Shown here piece after piece: positions 52,356 through 61,269 of a DNA stretch of 64,000 nucleotides. How positions within the stretch are numbered: the first letter of the stretch is position 1; each line of letters starts with the position of its first letter. The notes beneath the pieces are model-generated. The model was not told where the DNA came from. It saw only the letters and a list, made by a program, of their open reading frames with translations, and did no database searches. A program made the translations under genes and the position numbers. Location of the stretch: NCBI RefSeq assembly GCF_040801785.1, contig NZ_CP161805.1, positions 2,170,001 through 2,234,000 on the forward strand, in the 5' to 3' direction. This DNA is from Sulfitobacter sp. LCG007. Lineage in GTDB: Bacteria; Pseudomonadota; Alphaproteobacteria; Rhodobacterales; Rhodobacteraceae.

Positions 52356-53338
52356 TTCTTCTCTCCCTTGCGCAGCGCGCTCATCAGCTTCTGGAAGGTC
52401 GCCGTGAGGACCAGCGCCGCCGCGAACATGATCGTGGCAAAGGCCGCCCCGGTGGGCCATTCATCCCCCGCCGCGTGGAAGAAGCCTGCGATGGTTTCGG
52501 CAAAGACCGTGGTCGAGGGCCCTCCAAGCAGGACCGGCGTGGCGTAGAAGCCGGTCGAGATCAGGAACACCAGCGTGCAGCCTGACGAGATGCCTTCTAT
52601 GGTCAGCGGCAGGGAAATGCGGCGGAACCGGGTCCAGGCGCCCGCGCCCAGATCGGCGGCGGCCTCGTTCATGCTCTTGGGCAGCTTCTCCAGTGCCGAG
52701 TACAGCGGCAGCAGCATGTAAAGCGCTGTCAGGTAAACGATCCCGAGCCCCATGGAGAAACTGGTGTACATGAAGGGGATCGGCCGGTCGATCAGGCCGA
52801 GGGTCTTCAACAGAAGGTTCACGGCGCCGGTATTGCCCAACAGGATCATGATCGCATAGGTGCGCACGATCTCGCCCACCCAGAACGGGATCAGCAGCAG
52901 CAGCAGGAAGAGCATCTGGTTCTTGCGGCTGACATGCCGCGCCAGGAAATAGGCCACGGGATAGGTGATGATCAGCGTGCAGAAGGTGAACACGCCGGCA
53001 AAGATCAGCGTCCGGAAGAACGGCATCCAGAAAATGCTGTCACCGAAGAAGCGGCTGTAATTGTCCAGCGTGAAGTGCTGCTCGACGCCCGGCGCCACAG
53101 GGTAGGCGTCGGTCAGCGACACGATCACCATCTGCAGCATCGGGCCGAGATGCTGGGTCAGGACCCAGAGCACCGGAATGACGGCGAGGATCAGGAACTG
53201 GCGGCGCGGCGACGCCGTCGCGAGCCGCATCAGCGTGTGGTACGGGCCCCAACCGGCCAGACGCCCCCAGAACGTCCGGTCCCCGTCCGGTTTCGACATG
53301 GATCGCCTGTCCCGCTCTGCGGATGCATCAACTGTCAT
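52352..53338 (-). CDS. ABC importer permease, PotB-like
   Basis: About 328 residues, with a ~30-residue cytoplasmic N-terminus, then six helices. The EAA loop is MNEAAADLGAGAWTRFRRISLP. ATG 53338 is chosen; ATG 53299 is also possible. It pairs with the PotC-like permease. Substrate cannot be told from sequence. Confidence 0.92.
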   Translation of the reverse strand: MTVDASAERDRRSMSKPDGDRTFWGRLAGWGPYHTLMRLATASPRRQFLILAVIPVLWVLTQHLGPMLQMVIVSLTDAYPVAPGVEQHFTLDNYSRFFGDSIFWMPFFRTLIFAGVFTFCTLIITYPVAYFLARHVSRKNQMLFLLLLLIPFWVGEIVRTYAIMILLGNTGAVNLLLKTLGLIDRPIPFMYTSFSMGLGIVYLTALYMLLPLYSALEKLPKSMNEAAADLGAGAWTRFRRISLPLTIEGISSGCTLVFLISTGFYATPVLLGGPSTTVFAETIAGFFHAAGDEWPTGAAFATIMFAAALVLTATFQKLMSALRKGEKK

Positions 53339-53418
53339 GCGCTCGTCTTTCGAATGTGGTGGGGCCCCTGCTCCGCACACGGCGTCGCAGGGGCTGTCTC
53401 AGGCGAAATGAGGCGCGA

Positions 53419-54528
53419 TCAGGCGGCCTTGATCGCCTCGACGGCCGGATCGACGAGGCTGTATTTCAGCTCGTTCGCCTCGGCACGGAAGAACTGCATG
53501 TTGGCCAGCTGCTCTTCAGGGAACGAGGTCGACTTCTTCTCAAGATCGTTCAGATGCTGGTCCGCGTCCTTGTAGGTCGAGATGAAGCCCGACGCCTTCG
53601 TCATCGCCGCGCCGATCTCGGGCGAGGCGAGGATCGCGTCGAGGAAGGTGTAGGCGTTCTCGGCGTTGGGCGCGTTGTTGGCGATGTTGTAGGTATAGAC
53701 GAATCCGTAGGAGCCTTCGCGCGGGATCGTCATGCCGAGCGGGAAGCCGTCGTTGATCAGCGCCGCCGCGGGGCCGTTCCAGGAATGGCCGAGCAGGATG
53801 TCCTGATTCACCATCATCTGCTGGAACTCGGCGCCGCCGTCGTAATATTTGCGCACCAGGGGCTTGTGCTCGATCAGGAAATTCTTGGCCTCCTCGACGA
53901 TCTGCGCGGCCTTCTCGGGGTCGTCCTTGTATTCGACCATGTTGCCGTCATAGCCCATCTTGAGCATGATGATCGACATCATGTCCTGGATGATATACGC
54001 GGTCTGGTTCGCGTATTTCTCGCTGAAGAGCGTGTCCCAGGTCATCGCTTCTTCTTCCGAGACGTAGTCGCTGTTGTAGGCCAGCACTTCCATCCCCGAC
54101 AGGATCGGCGCACCCCACTTCTCGCCGTTGATCGTCGCCCAGTCGCCTTCCGAGAAGGTCGGATTGATGTTGCTCCAGTTGCTCAGACGATCGGTGTCGA
54201 GCGGCGCCAGAAGGTCGCTTTCGATGAACTGCAGGAAGCGGTGGCCGGCGACGGTCATGATGTCGACGGTCGGGTTCGGCTGCTCTGCTGCAAGGAGGTT
54301 GAACTGCTTGCCCTGGTCGTCGACGAGGCGGACGTTGACCTTGATGCCGGTCTCGGCCTCGAACTGCTCCTTGAACGCCTCGGGCACGAAGTTGTTGTAG
54401 GTCCAGATGTTCACCTCTCCGCCGGACTGGGCCGAGGCACGGCGCAGATATGCGGGCGAGGCCAGAGCCGCACCCGTGGCGGCGGCGGTTCCGAGAAAGC
54501 GGCGGCGGTTGAATATCAGTCTCGACAT
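53419..54528 (-). CDS. Periplasmic solute-binding protein, PotD/PotF-like
   Basis: 369 residues. A twin-arginine signal (NRRRFLGTAAATGAALAS...RASAQ) indicates export in folded form. The mature protein is a type II spermidine/putrescine-family binder (VNIWTYNNFVPEAFKEQFEAE, GMEVLAYNSDYV, YGFVYTYNIANNAPN). Aromatic and acidic residues suit a cationic ligand, an inference. Confidence 0.93.
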   Translation of the reverse strand: MSRLIFNRRRFLGTAAATGAALASPAYLRRASAQSGGEVNIWTYNNFVPEAFKEQFEAETGIKVNVRLVDDQGKQFNLLAAEQPNPTVDIMTVAGHRFLQFIESDLLAPLDTDRLSNWSNINPTFSEGDWATINGEKWGAPILSGMEVLAYNSDYVSEEEAMTWDTLFSEKYANQTAYIIQDMMSIIMLKMGYDGNMVEYKDDPEKAAQIVEEAKNFLIEHKPLVRKYYDGGAEFQQMMVNQDILLGHSWNGPAAALINDGFPLGMTIPREGSYGFVYTYNIANNAPNAENAYTFLDAILASPEIGAAMTKASGFISTYKDADQHLNDLEKKSTSFPEEQLANMQFFRAEANELKYSLVDPAVEAIKAA

Positions 54529-54610
54529 GGTGTTGTCTCCTTGTTGGTCCAGTGGTGGTTCTTCTTATTGCCCCGGTGAGGGGTCTTCTTGGTTATGTCT
54601 CCAGCGCGCG

Positions 54611-55708
54611 TCACACGCAGGCAGGCTCACGCAAAAGCCCCGTCTTCGCGGCCGCCTTCAGCTCGTCCAGGCTGAACCGGTCCAGGTCCAGCGCCGCGAG
54701 GATCTGGTTCTCGGCCTCGAAATCCCGCCCGTACATGGCGGAGAAGATCCGGATGCCGGCCTCGTGCAGCGGCGCGGGATGACCCGCCAACCGGCCAAGC
54801 ACGGCGGTCAGCACCAGCCCGTAGGGCACGTCTTCGGTGACATAGCGGCTGTCGGCGGTGGCCGGACCGGTGCCGCCATTGCCCTGCGCGTGCATCTGCT
54901 GGTTCATCTCGGAAATCGAGGCGACCGACACGTGGAAGGACAGGTGGAAATGTTCGAAGATCGTCCGGACCTCCAGCCCCAGCGCCTGCGCGATCTCCAG
55001 CCGTTCGCGGTCCAGCTCTTCCAGCAGGCGGCCCACCTTGGGCGTGACGTTCTGGCCCTGGGACCAGGTTTCGCCGCGCTCCATCCGGGTGATGTTGCCC
55101 AGGGCGATGCCCATGTGGTTCTGCGGGTTCAGGTTCGACAGCGAGATCGCCAGCAGCCCGTCGCGCGGCTGGAAGCGATCACCGAACAGCGCCTCGCACA
55201 GCGCCAGCGCGTCGGCAGAGCGGTCTTCCGGCACGGTGCAAAGGTCGACGCGGCTGCGCACTGTGTTCACCTTGACCTCGGTGCCCGATTGCCGCCGCCC
55301 GGTGCAGATCGTCGTGCCCCATGCGGTGATCGGCGCGACGACGCCGCGCGCCGCCAGAAGCTGCATCAGGTAGACCGCCCCCAGCGAGGCATGGGACGAC
55401 ACGATCACATGGTGCCGGTCCTCGATATGCGGCGCCAGCGCGTCCAGCACGGTTTTGTGGCCATAGCCGGGCAGCGCGATGATCAGCACATCGTTCTCGC
55501 GCGCCAGAGTGGCCGCGCTGTCGGCAATCCGCGGGGTTAGCGTGGTCTCCACCGCGCCGGTGGCGCGCAAGGCCGCCCCTTGGGCCAGTTCTGCCGTGCC
55601 CGCGCCCGAGGGCGACCACAGCATCGGGTCGTGACCCGCATCGTGCAACACCGCCGCCGTACCGAACGCGATCGAGCCCGCGCCCGCCAATCCTACCGTC
55701 CTGCTCAC
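54611..55708 (-). CDS. NAD/NADP octopine/nopaline dehydrogenase family protein
   Basis: 365 residues. The N-terminal Rossmann motif GLAGAGSIAFGTA and the opine-dehydrogenase C-terminal domain (NLNPQNHMGIALGNITRMERGE, including the conserved H) identify the family, which reduces or oxidises N-(carboxyalkyl) amino acids. GTG 55708 follows GGGGGAA; the ATG two bases upstream reads straight into TGA. It is the first gene of the importer unit, so an imported opine or related secondary amine is a likely substrate. Confidence 0.88.
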   Translation of the reverse strand: MSRTVGLAGAGSIAFGTAAVLHDAGHDPMLWSPSGAGTAELAQGAALRATGAVETTLTPRIADSAATLARENDVLIIALPGYGHKTVLDALAPHIEDRHHVIVSSHASLGAVYLMQLLAARGVVAPITAWGTTICTGRRQSGTEVKVNTVRSRVDLCTVPEDRSADALALCEALFGDRFQPRDGLLAISLSNLNPQNHMGIALGNITRMERGETWSQGQNVTPKVGRLLEELDRERLEIAQALGLEVRTIFEHFHLSFHVSVASISEMNQQMHAQGNGGTGPATADSRYVTEDVPYGLVLTAVLGRLAGHPAPLHEAGIRIFSAMYGRDFEAENQILAALDLDRFSLDELKAAAKTGLLREPACV

Positions 55709-55752
55709 ATTTCCCCCTGATTCTCTATGAATCGTCTTCCGTACTCTACACC

Positions 55753-55758
55753 ATTATA
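55753..55758 (-). promoter_or_regulatory. Consensus -10 element of the opine-dehydrogenase/importer operon
   Basis: TATAAT on the minus strand, 45 bases upstream of GTG 55708. The -35 region falls inside the palindrome at 55768-55785. Confidence 0.6.
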
Positions 55759-55767
55759 GCAGATTGC

Positions 55768-55785
55768 ATTCCGTTATAACGGAAT
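55768..55785. promoter_or_regulatory. 18-bp perfect palindrome, probable operator
   Basis: ATTCCGTTATAACGGAAT reads the same on both strands. It covers the expected -35 region of the importer operon promoter and lies just after the stop of the preceding minus-strand gene. Confidence 0.7.
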
Positions 55786-55790
55786 TTACC

Positions 55791-56381
55791 TCACGAGGCC
55801 GTTTCCGGCAGCCGCACCGGATCGCCCAGCACATGCATCAGGCGGTTCGCCCAGCCGAACAGCGAGGCCGACAGGATCAGGTCCAGAACCTCCGCCTCGT
55901 CCAGCCCCGCATCGTTCAGTGCCGCCATGTGTTCCGGCCCGGCCTGCGACGGGGTTTCGGACAAAGCCACGGCAAAGTCAAAGATCGCACGGTCGCGCGG
56001 CCCAAGGTCCGCCCGGGGACCGTCGCGGAACAGCTTGTCCGTCACTTCATTGGATTTCTCAAGCTGCGAATGCCGCGCCGCATGGACGGCGGCGCAATAG
56101 ATGCAATGGTTGACCATCGAGGCCCCCAGCGCACCCAGTTCCCGCTCGGCCCGGCTCATCCCGCCCTTGTCGTACATGATGCCGTTGAACAGCGGCGAAC
56201 GCACCTTCAGGCTTTCGACGTCATGCGCCAGCGTCAGCACGTATTCCGACACCTTAGTGTTCGAGGGCGTGACCTTCAGCGCGTCCAGCTGCTCTGCGCT
56301 GGCCTCCTTCAGGTCGACCGGCTTCACGCGCGGCTGCCAATGCGGCACGTTGCGGGTGAATTTCGTGATCACCTTGGTCAT
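55791..56381 (-). CDS. AhpD/CMD-fold peroxidase-related protein
   Basis: 196 residues. The CxxC redox pair is in VNHCIYCAAVHAA, with the family's E-x6-C-x-x-C-x3-H spacing around it (ERELGALGASMVNHC). Such proteins are alkylhydroperoxidase-like. ATG 56381 follows GGAGG. It is the last gene of the upper operon and overlaps its neighbour by 4 bases. Confidence 0.88.
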   Translation of the reverse strand: MTKVITKFTRNVPHWQPRVKPVDLKEASAEQLDALKVTPSNTKVSEYVLTLAHDVESLKVRSPLFNGIMYDKGGMSRAERELGALGASMVNHCIYCAAVHAARHSQLEKSNEVTDKLFRDGPRADLGPRDRAIFDFAVALSETPSQAGPEHMAALNDAGLDEAEVLDLILSASLFGWANRLMHVLGDPVRLPETAS

Positions 56382-56857
56382 GGGTAGACCTCCTTCATCA
56401 GGCGAAGCCCGGCAATCACCCGCAGCTGATAGGCCAGGAACGCGTTCAGTTCGCACAGCCGCACGATATCGGCATCGGCAATCCCCGCCGCCTGCAGGCC
56501 CGAGATATCGGGCGCCGCGACATTGCGGGTATCGGCGGCCACCTTGTCCATGAAGGCCACGACCGGCGCCAGCCCCTGCCCTGCCCCGTCGTCAGAGGGG
56601 TCGGCCAGCGCGCCATAGTCGCCCGCATCCGCCGCATATTGCCCTGCCAGCGCTTCTTCGCCGTTCAGCATCGCGATGCGGGCCGCCAGCGCCGCGCGCA
56701 GCGCGTGCGACCAGGCCCCGCAATCCTGCGGCCGCAACACCGCCACTTCGGCCTCCTGGGTCATCTCGAAGATGCTCGCGCGGCCCTCGATGGCGGCTCC
56801 GGGCGCGCGGCCCGCGCCCAGCCCGGCGCATTTCAATGCGGTCGTATCCAAAGCCAT
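56378..56857 (-). CDS. Second CMD-fold-like protein of the upper operon
   Basis: 159 residues. The helical sequence AWSHALRAALAARIAMLNGEEALAGQYA resembles an AhpD/CMD half without the CxxC (only CGAW and LCEL cysteines). It overlaps the monooxygenase stop by one base and the next gene by 4. Probably the structural partner of the CxxC-bearing protein. Confidence 0.75.
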   Translation of the reverse strand: MALDTTALKCAGLGAGRAPGAAIEGRASIFEMTQEAEVAVLRPQDCGAWSHALRAALAARIAMLNGEEALAGQYAADAGDYGALADPSDDGAGQGLAPVVAFMDKVAADTRNVAAPDISGLQAAGIADADIVRLCELNAFLAYQLRVIAGLRLMKEVYP

Positions 56858-58323
56858 CAGGCCACCTTCCCCTTCTTGTCCTCGCAGACCAGTTCCGACG
56901 GCACCCATTCGCTGCCATCCAGTTCCGGCTTGGCGTAGGCCAGCATCGCTTGCCAGTGCGCGGCCACGTCCTCGGCATAAAGCTTCGACGCAACCGCGCG
57001 CGCCATCCATCCCGCCCCCTCGGAGATCCCCGGGATATCGCCGCTGACCTTGCCCAGGCTGGCCGAAGCCCCGTAATTGAAACAATAGACATTGGTTAGC
57101 CACGGCGCCCGCCCGGGCACCTTCTCGCGGAAGGTGAAGTCCTCGTTCAGATAGGGAAACAGCCCCAAGTCGCGCGACGGTTCGTCCGCAGGCGGGGTAT
57201 AGACGTCCCGCCACAGCAGGATATCGCCCGCCGCCTCGCCGAACTCGGTCCGCGACAGCGGATCGATGGTAAAGCCGGTGCCCAGGATCACGAAATCCGC
57301 CTCGTAGGCCGTGCCGTCGGCAAAGCCGACCCGCACCGCGCCGTCCCGCTCGACAGTGCTTTCCACCGCCTTGCCGAAATGGAAATACGCATTGGGGTGG
57401 CGGCTGACCCGGTTGGTCGAGCCATGCGGCGGCGGCGTCTGGGTGGCAAAGGAATACTGCATGAAGCGCCAGCGCCATTCGTCGGGCAGGCTGGCATAAC
57501 CGGCGGTAAAGCCGAAAGAGCCGATCCCCATCATCTTGTTGACGGTGGGCATCTCCTTGCGGCGGATCAGGTGGCGGACCTCGGCGGCGCCATGCTCCAG
57601 CGCCTCGGCGGCATTGTCTACGGCAGAGGCGCCAACCCCCACGACCGCCACGCGCTTGCCCTTCAGCCGGCCGAAGTCGATCTCGTCGGCGCTATGCGCC
57701 CAGAAGGACCGGTCCAGGTCCTGCACGAACCCCGGAATATTCGGGCGGCCGGTGCCGTCGCGCCCGGTGGCAAAGACCAGCTTGCGGGTCAGGATCGACT
57801 GCTCGTCCGCGCCCGACAGGTGCAGGCGCAGCAGGTCACCCTCGGGCTCGACCCGGTCGACGGACACGCCGTTCTCGATCGGGATCGCCAGCACCCTGCG
57901 ATACCACTTCAGGTATTCCATCCACATCGGCCGCGGGATCTTGTCCAGCTTTTCCCAGTCGGCGGTGCCGAACTGCGCGCGATACCACGCCTGGAAGCTC
58001 AGCGCGCCATGGCCATAGGCAGGGCCGGTCAGCTCCTTGGGAGAGCGCAGCGTCTCCATCCGCGCATAGGTCAGCCAGGGGCCTTCCAGCCCCTTGGGGC
58101 TGCGCTCCAGCACCCGCATGTTGTGGATGCCGCCGGTCTTCAGCGCCATCCAGGCCACCATGCCGCACATGCCGCCGCCGATGATCACAACGTCGCTGAC
58201 CCCCTCGCGGGCGGGCACCCAGTCCTTGCCCGGCCAGCAGAGGAATTTCAGATCCTCGCGCAGCCGCGCCTCCAGCACAGGCAGGCCCTGGCCGTCGATC
58301 GGGGAAGCGGTGTCATGTGTCAT
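56857..58323 (-). CDS. Flavin-containing monooxygenase-like NAD(P)/FAD oxidoreductase
   Basis: 488 residues. FAD motif VVIIGGGMCGMVAWMAL, NADPH motif VAVVGVGASAVDNAAEAL and the C-terminal ATG-type strand VILGTGFTIDP are in the order of class B monooxygenases. An exact FxGxxxHxxx(Y/F) fingerprint is altered (RSFWAHSADEIDF). It may oxygenate an amine or thioether. Tightly packed in the operon. Confidence 0.88.
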   Translation of the reverse strand: MTHDTASPIDGQGLPVLEARLREDLKFLCWPGKDWVPAREGVSDVVIIGGGMCGMVAWMALKTGGIHNMRVLERSPKGLEGPWLTYARMETLRSPKELTGPAYGHGALSFQAWYRAQFGTADWEKLDKIPRPMWMEYLKWYRRVLAIPIENGVSVDRVEPEGDLLRLHLSGADEQSILTRKLVFATGRDGTGRPNIPGFVQDLDRSFWAHSADEIDFGRLKGKRVAVVGVGASAVDNAAEALEHGAAEVRHLIRRKEMPTVNKMMGIGSFGFTAGYASLPDEWRWRFMQYSFATQTPPPHGSTNRVSRHPNAYFHFGKAVESTVERDGAVRVGFADGTAYEADFVILGTGFTIDPLSRTEFGEAAGDILLWRDVYTPPADEPSRDLGLFPYLNEDFTFREKVPGRAPWLTNVYCFNYGASASLGKVSGDIPGISEGAGWMARAVASKLYAEDVAAHWQAMLAYAKPELDGSEWVPSELVCEDKKGKVA

Positions 58324-58363
58324 GTCGTCTTTCCTGTAACTCTACTGTCCGGTCGCGGCACGC

Positions 58364-59710
58364 TCAGGCGGGCCGGCTGGCGAACCAGTCCGGGTGGAGA
58401 TCGTCGATATGGAAGGCATGGGCATGGCGCTGGCGCGGCCCATGCGCGGGGGTCTCGCGCAGGTGCGGGTGGTCACCCGGCAATTCGGGATGATCGTGTG
58501 CGCGGGTCAGCGGATCGCTTGCGGGCCAGAACCGAAGCGCCAGCGCCGCCACGCCGGCAGTCAGCGCCGACAGGATCAGCAGCGCGGGCACCAGCCCGAC
58601 GCGCGCGCCCAGCTCGCCCGCCAGCGGGTAGGCCACCAGCCAGCCCGCATGCGACAGCGAGAACTGCGCCGCGAAGACCGAGGCGCGGTCCCCTGCCCCG
58701 GCAGAGCGCGCGATCACCAGTCCGCCCGGCGTCAGCACCAGCGAGGCGGCCAGGCCGAAGCCGGCCCACAAACCCATGTAACCGGCATAGGCCAGCGGCA
58801 GCGCGATACCCAATCCCAGCACCGCGTGCAGCAGCGCACCGAGGGCCATCACGCGGCGCTCGTCCAGCGTCTCGATCAGTCGCGGCACCAGCACTGCGCC
58901 GGTCGCGGCGCCCAGCCCGTAGAAGGCCATCAGCACCGGGTAGTGCCGCTCGGCGTCGCCCAGCTGCGCACCGGCCAGCACCACCGAGTTGACCAGCACC
59001 CAGGCCATGCTCAGCGACAGGGCAAAATTCAGCAGGAACAGGCCGCGCAGCCGCGGAGTCCGGCGATAGATCGACAGCCCCGTCAGCGCCCGGGCCAAAA
59101 ACGGCCCCCGGCGCGGCGCGCCCGCCCCGGCGGGGAAACGCGTGACCAGCAGCGCCGCGATGGACCCGGAAAAGGCCAGCGCCGCCACCCAGAACAGGAA
59201 CTCGGCCGCAACCACGTGCAGCACCGTGGCGGCGATCACCGGCGAAAGCACGGATTCCAGCGTATAGGCGATGCGCGACCACACCAGCGCGTGGCTGTAG
59301 GCGCGCTCTTCGGGCAGCACGTCCGGGATCACCGACTGGAAGATCGGCGTGAAGCCGGACGAGACCGCAAAGAAGACCAGCGCCAGCGCGGCAATCTGCC
59401 AGGTCTCGGTGGCAAAGGCCATCGGCAGCAACAGCGCCATGCGCGCGATATCCAGCCCGACCATCACCCGCTTGCGAGAGCGCCCGGCGAAAAGCGCCTC
59501 GGCCAGCGGCGAGATGCCCACATAGGCGACCATCTTCACCGCAAGCAGAAAGCCCAGGATCTGCCCCGCCGCCGCCGTGCCGCCGATGCGATAGGCCGCC
59601 AGCGACATCGCCACGGTCATCAGGCCAATCGCCAGCAGCGAACAGACCTGCGCGGCGAAAAGCGTCCGGAAGACGGGATTGGCTATCAGGCTGATCCGGG
59701 CTGCGGTCAT
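58364..59710 (-). CDS. MFS transporter of the upper operon
   Basis: 448 residues, twelve helices. The loop AEALFAGRSRKRVMVGLDIARM is the MFS motif of drug/metabolite exporters (MFS_3 group). The C-terminal tail is His-rich (HDHPELPGDHPHLRET, HAHAFHIDDLHPD). It overlaps the aminotransferase stop by 4 bases, so import or export of the pathway metabolite is likely. Confidence 0.88.
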   Translation of the reverse strand: MTAARISLIANPVFRTLFAAQVCSLLAIGLMTVAMSLAAYRIGGTAAAGQILGFLLAVKMVAYVGISPLAEALFAGRSRKRVMVGLDIARMALLLPMAFATETWQIAALALVFFAVSSGFTPIFQSVIPDVLPEERAYSHALVWSRIAYTLESVLSPVIAATVLHVVAAEFLFWVAALAFSGSIAALLVTRFPAGAGAPRRGPFLARALTGLSIYRRTPRLRGLFLLNFALSLSMAWVLVNSVVLAGAQLGDAERHYPVLMAFYGLGAATGAVLVPRLIETLDERRVMALGALLHAVLGLGIALPLAYAGYMGLWAGFGLAASLVLTPGGLVIARSAGAGDRASVFAAQFSLSHAGWLVAYPLAGELGARVGLVPALLILSALTAGVAALALRFWPASDPLTRAHDHPELPGDHPHLRETPAHGPRQRHAHAFHIDDLHPDWFASRPA

Positions 59711-61167
59711 GAAACGAGCGTATCCTGTGGGAGGCCGTTGGCGTTGAACCGGGCGGTACTGGTATCAACGCGGTACTGAGCGGCATATTCTGGGGCGATC
59801 CGCGCCAGATTGTCCACAGCCGCAATGATCGAATCCACCTTCTCGTCGCTCATCAGGGCGGAAAGGTTCAGGCGCACCCAGCCGGGCTTGGCGGTTTCCT
59901 CGCCCTTTTTCAGCGCTGCGATGGTGGCATCCGATTCGGCGCGGCCCAGCCCCAGCAGCCGGTGACCATAGGGCCCCGCGCAGGCACAGCCGCCGCGCGC
60001 CTGGACCCCGGTCAGGTCGCTGAGCAGGCGGGTGAAGAACTGGTGATGCACCAGCCCCCCCTGCCAGTCCCGCACCCGGAAGGAAAAGATCGGCAGCGCC
60101 TCGGCGCCGGGAATGCCCAGCAGCTCGATCCGGTCGTTGTCCGCCCAGACCTTCAGCGCCCGAGCACGCAATTCGGCCTGCCGGCTGTCCAGCCAGCTCT
60201 GCCCCAGCGCCTCCTTGACCAGCATGGCCAGCGCGGCGCGGATATCGCCGGTCACATTCGGGGTGCCGCCCTCTTCCCGCGCCGCAAGGTTGCCGGAATA
60301 GACATGCCCCCAGGGCGACACGAAACTGACCGTGCCGCCTCCGGGGAGGGTCGGCTTGGCACGGAGCGCGATCCCGTCGCGGATCACCGCGACACCACTG
60401 GAACCGGGGCCGCCGGGAAACTTGTGCACCGAGAACACGATGGCATCCTTCTGCGCATCGGTGCCCGCCTTCATGTCCATCGCGCAATAGGGACCGGCAC
60501 AGCCGTAGTCCCAGACCGACACCGCGCCATGCGCGCGCAGCATCCGCGTCACCGCGTCCACATCGGTCAGGATGCCGGTCACGTTGGACGCCGCCGAAAA
60601 GGTGCCGACGATCCGCGCCGCGCCCCGCGCCGCGATCAGGGCGCGCTCCAGCTCGCCCATGTCGACGCCGCCGGTCGGCGCCTCGGCGATCTCGATCACC
60701 TCGGCCCCGGTCTCGCGCCAGGGCAGGATGTTGGAATGATGTTCGTAGGGGCCGGTCAGCACCACCACGCGCTGCCCCTGCCGGACCAGCGCCGCCAGAT
60801 CCAGCAGCCCCGCGATGCGGTTGAGTCCGGCGGTAGAGCCCGACCCGGCAAACACCACGCTCATGCCCGCGGCGGCACCGGTCAGCCGGGCGATCTCGGC
60901 CCGCGCGGCCTCGCGCAGCTTGGTCATGTATTCGCCGCAGAAAGAGGCCTGCGTGTGGGTATTGGCGTAATAGGGCAGCACGCGGTCGCGGATGAAATCC
61001 TCAACCTGCGCCAGCGCCCGCCCAGAGGCCACGTAATCGGCATAGATCAACGGCCGCGCCCCGAACGGCCCGTCGATCTGCGCATCCTCGCCGATCAGCC
61101 CCTCGCGGATCCGGTCGTGAACGTCGGCACCTTGCAGCGCGGCCTTGAAATCGTCGAGCGCAGTCAT
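59707..61167 (-). CDS. Class V aminotransferase/cysteine-desulfurase-like PLP enzyme
   Basis: 486 residues. The PLP lysine is in FSVHKFPGGPGSSG, the pyridine-N Asp in SVWDYGCAG, and a Cys-bearing active loop RGGCACAGPYGH recalls cysteine desulfurase/selenocysteine lyase. The first gene of the upper operon. The reaction could be C-S or C-N cleavage; I cannot decide from sequence. Confidence 0.88.
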   Translation of the reverse strand: MTALDDFKAALQGADVHDRIREGLIGEDAQIDGPFGARPLIYADYVASGRALAQVEDFIRDRVLPYYANTHTQASFCGEYMTKLREAARAEIARLTGAAAGMSVVFAGSGSTAGLNRIAGLLDLAALVRQGQRVVVLTGPYEHHSNILPWRETGAEVIEIAEAPTGGVDMGELERALIAARGAARIVGTFSAASNVTGILTDVDAVTRMLRAHGAVSVWDYGCAGPYCAMDMKAGTDAQKDAIVFSVHKFPGGPGSSGVAVIRDGIALRAKPTLPGGGTVSFVSPWGHVYSGNLAAREEGGTPNVTGDIRAALAMLVKEALGQSWLDSRQAELRARALKVWADNDRIELLGIPGAEALPIFSFRVRDWQGGLVHHQFFTRLLSDLTGVQARGGCACAGPYGHRLLGLGRAESDATIAALKKGEETAKPGWVRLNLSALMSDEKVDSIIAAVDNLARIAPEYAAQYRVDTSTARFNANGLPQDTLVS

Positions 61168-61235
61168 GTCGTCTCCTGGTTTGACCGGATCGAGTATGAC
61201 GCAAGTTTTGCAAGAATCTTCACAGTTATTTGCCG

Positions 61236-61263
61236 TTGATTTCGCCTTCTTGTGTCATATGAT
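61236..61263 (+). promoter_or_regulatory. Candidate promoter giving a leaderless lrp-type transcript
   Basis: TTGATT (61236-61241), 16 bases, TATGAT (61258-61263). The predicted start of transcription falls at about ATG 61270, and no ribosome-binding site precedes that ATG. Confidence 0.4.
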
Positions 61264-61269
61264 CGAACA

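Noticed and set aside
57379-58992. 537-codon plus-strand open frame opposite the monooxygenase and MFS genes
   Set aside because: Shadow of coding minus strand, ending in Arg/Pro-rich noise.
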